A stretch of DNA of 6,632 bases, from assembly GCA_041688215.1 (NCBI GenBank), contig JBDNIO010000011.1, positions 1-6,632 of the forward strand, read 5' to 3'. Of this stretch, positions 5,131-6,632 are shown piece by piece (positions within the stretch are counted from its first letter, which is position 1; each line of letters begins with the position of its first letter). Both the position numbers and the translations under genes were made by a program. The notes beneath the pieces were generated by a model. That model was not told the origin of the DNA, did not search any database, and was given only the letters and a program-made list of their open reading frames with translations. This DNA comes from JBDNIO01 sp041688215 (GTDB taxonomy: Bacteria; Pseudomonadota; Gammaproteobacteria; Nevskiales; Salinisphaeraceae).

Positions 5131-6569
5131 GCCGCCGCTCCCTGCTGTTCCGCCACCTGATCAACCGATGCCTGACCCGGCCGCATTCGCCAGACATTGT
5201 AGGCAAAGATCAGGTGCGACAGAAACATCAGGGTGCCGCCGACCGCGCGCCATAAGTAGAATGGCGCCATCAGGGTGACCGACTTGATGAACGGCGCGTC
5301 CGCCATCCAACTAAAGCCCTGCAATGTGCCACCGATCATCAACGCGATGGTATACAGAGCCACGCCGACCAGCGCGAACCAGAAATGCACGCCGACCAGC
5401 AACTGCGGCGGCTCGCGACCAGTCAGGCGCGGCAGCAGGCCGTAGATGCCGCCCCAGATCAGAAACACCACGAAGGCGTACATGGTCAGGTGCGAATGGG
5501 CGACGGTGAAGTTGGTGAAGTGCCAGAGCTTGCTCAGCGAACGGAAGGCCTCGAAGGTGCCCTGCAGTGAGAATAGAAAATACGAGATTACCCCCACCAG
5601 AATGAACGGCAGGCTGTAGCTGCGCGCGACCGTGCGGAAACTGCCCTTCATGGTCATCAAGAAGTTGCCGGTACCGGCGACGAGCGTGACAATCATGCCC
5701 ACGCTGAAGATGATGGCGATGGTCTGCAACGCCCAGGGGATTGGCGCGTAAATGAAATGATGCGCGCCGAGCATGCTGTAGAACGTCATCTGGGTCCAGA
5801 ACGCGAGGACGCCCAGCGAATACGAATAAATCGGTTTGTTGAGTAGCTTCGGCAGGAAGTAATAGGTAAGTCCCAGCACCATGGGGGTAAACCACATCCC
5901 CACCCCCATGTGCATGTAGAAGCCCTGGATTACAGTCTCGCTGACGCCGGTGCGCTGGTAGGTGGGCATGTAGGCGATCAGCGCCAGCGCGATGGTCCAC
6001 AAAAAGCCACCCATGATGTACCAGTTGGCGATGTATATCTCTTCGACCGCACGGCCAGCGATGGTGCGGATGAGATCATAGGCCAGGATGATGAGGCCGG
6101 CGGCAAACAGCCCCATCGCCGGCCAGATGAACTCCCGGTACTCCTGGCCGGCGTTGTTGATACCGGCCATCAGCAACAGGTTACCAACCAGCACGGACAC
6201 GTTGATCAACGCCAGCGCGATCCACGCCAGCGGCAGGCTGTAGAGCCGCCGCTGACTCGTTTTGGGCACCACGTACAACGCCAGCCCAATCATCGCCAGC
6301 GAGGCCCAGCCCCAGAACACGGTATTGGTATGTACCGGGCGTAACCGGCCAAAGGATAGCCACGCGAAATGGTCTATATCCGGTGCGACAAACTTGATGC
6401 CGAGATATTCGCCCACCCCTGTGCCGATGATTAGCCAGAAAGTGGCAAACGCGATATAGGCGTATATAAGCCGGGTCCAGGCGGCGTCTGTGTCAGGTGC
6501 GACCGCAACCGACGACTTGCTGACGACAAACGAGCGCTTGGAGGGCAGCAGGATTGAGTCATCAGACAT
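5127..6569 (-). CDS. ccoN: CcoN-like cbb3-type (C-family) haem-copper oxidase catalytic subunit
   Basis: The 480-residue subunit has about 12 membrane helices and carries the binuclear centre. Visible ligands are H80 (FGRLRPVHTN, low-spin haem), H220 (GFYMHMGVGMWF, CuB), H270 and H271 (GAHH, CuB), and H358 and H360 (AHSH, haem b3 and low-spin haem). Y264, in FWTQMTFYSMLGAHH, aligns with the His-Tyr cross-link tyrosine specific to C-family oxygen reductases and absent from NorB, so I favour oxygen reduction over NO reduction. In the block FSLQGTFEAF, Q336 stands where classical CcoN (STFEG) has Glu. This suggests a divergent CcoN branch. I chose the ATG at 6569 because GAAAGG lies 10 bases upstream; a GTG at 6587 would add six residues but has no ribosome binding site. 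It is the first gene of the operon seen here; its promoter probably lies at or beyond the right edge. Confidence 0.93.
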   Translation of the reverse strand: MSDDSILLPSKRSFVVSKSSVAVAPDTDAAWTRLIYAYIAFATFWLIIGTGVGEYLGIKFVAPDIDHFAWLSFGRLRPVHTNTVFWGWASLAMIGLALYVVPKTSQRRLYSLPLAWIALALINVSVLVGNLLLMAGINNAGQEYREFIWPAMGLFAAGLIILAYDLIRTIAGRAVEEIYIANWYIMGGFLWTIALALIAYMPTYQRTGVSETVIQGFYMHMGVGMWFTPMVLGLTYYFLPKLLNKPIYSYSLGVLAFWTQMTFYSMLGAHHFIYAPIPWALQTIAIIFSVGMIVTLVAGTGNFLMTMKGSFRTVARSYSLPFILVGVISYFLFSLQGTFEAFRSLSKLWHFTNFTVAHSHLTMYAFVVFLIWGGIYGLLPRLTGREPPQLLVGVHFWFALVGVALYTIALMIGGTLQGFSWMADAPFIKSVTLMAPFYLWRAVGGTLMFLSHLIFAYNVWRMRPGQASVDQVAEQQGAAA

Positions 6570-6579
6570 AAGGGTCTTA

Positions 6580-6585
6580 CCTTTC
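6580..6585 (-). promoter_or_regulatory. Ribosome binding site deciding the ccoN start
   Basis: On the minus strand GAAAGG ends 10 bases before the ATG at 6569. It overlaps the alternative in-frame GTG at 6585-6587, for which no Shine-Dalgarno sequence is seen, so the ATG is preferred. Confidence 0.6.
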
Positions 6586-6632
6586 ACTTGGATGGGAAGG
6601 CATTACTGTAGGGCCTTGGCTGGATGTCGGTA

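Noticed and set aside
5311..6000. 229-residue minus-strand frame within ccoN in another phase
   Set aside because: It lies wholly inside the well-supported ccoN frame and shows His/Arg-rich out-of-frame composition without any family signature.
5127..6569. Reading the catalytic subunit as an NO reductase because of the adjacent NO-response genes
   Set aside because: The C-family cross-link tyrosine is present, the NorB glutamate-containing HLWVEGVWE block is absent, and its partner is a CcoO-type protein rather than NorC.
6591..6612. Imperfect inverted repeat AAGGC / GCCTT upstream of ccoN
   Set aside because: Five base pairs around an 11-base loop is common by chance, and it matches no known operator or riboswitch.
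1..6632. tRNA, rRNA, CRISPR arrays, attachment sites or replication origin
   Set aside because: No cloverleaf, regularly spaced repeats, integrase context or iterons were seen on either strand; I could not run covariance models.

Overview
The window looks like part of a proteobacterial chromosome from a facultative, probably denitrifying or NO-exposed bacterium. The protein families point to Gamma- or Betaproteobacteria, but the sequence alone does not fix the genus. It holds two functional blocks beside a decayed mobile-element edge.

Left edge (1-446): the 3' part of an ISNCY-like transposase gene enters from the left on the minus strand and is cut off at an in-frame stop near 226. A strong bidirectional hairpin terminator (233-264) and an untranslated leader follow. 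The leader carries a perfect FNR/Dnr-type palindrome (TTGAT-N4-ATCAA) upstream of nnrS.

NO-response block (447-2967): nnrS (multi-pass haem/copper membrane protein of the NO response) runs rightward and converges on a small Rieske ferredoxin gene on the minus strand. The Rieske gene is divergent from a dnr-type CRP/FNR regulator gene. The 185-base region between the last two contains a second TTGA-N6-TCAA palindrome, placed to serve dnr and perhaps also the Rieske gene. The regulator has the E-x-x-S-R recognition helix expected to read TTGA half-sites and lacks the FNR cluster cysteines. The simplest model is a small autoregulated NO/low-oxygen regulon of Dnr, NnrS and the Rieske protein.

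Terminal-oxidase block (2989-6569, minus strand): a compact four-gene operon with overlapping or nearly touching ends. The order is a ccoN-like C-family haem-copper oxidase catalytic subunit, a CcoO-like cytochrome c extended by two tandem, about 80 % identical cytochrome c domains (three haems in total), a 78-residue small membrane protein, and a 172-residue Ig-like-domain protein with one membrane helix. No separate CcoP is seen. The two extra haem domains on CcoO could replace it, and the two small proteins are candidate accessory subunits. The catalytic subunit keeps the six metal-binding histidines and the cross-link tyrosine, so it is expected to reduce oxygen. It has Gln where classical CcoN has a conserved Glu.

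The most unusual content is this oxidase: tandem haem duplication, no CcoP, and two poorly characterised small membrane proteins, next to an NO-sensing module.
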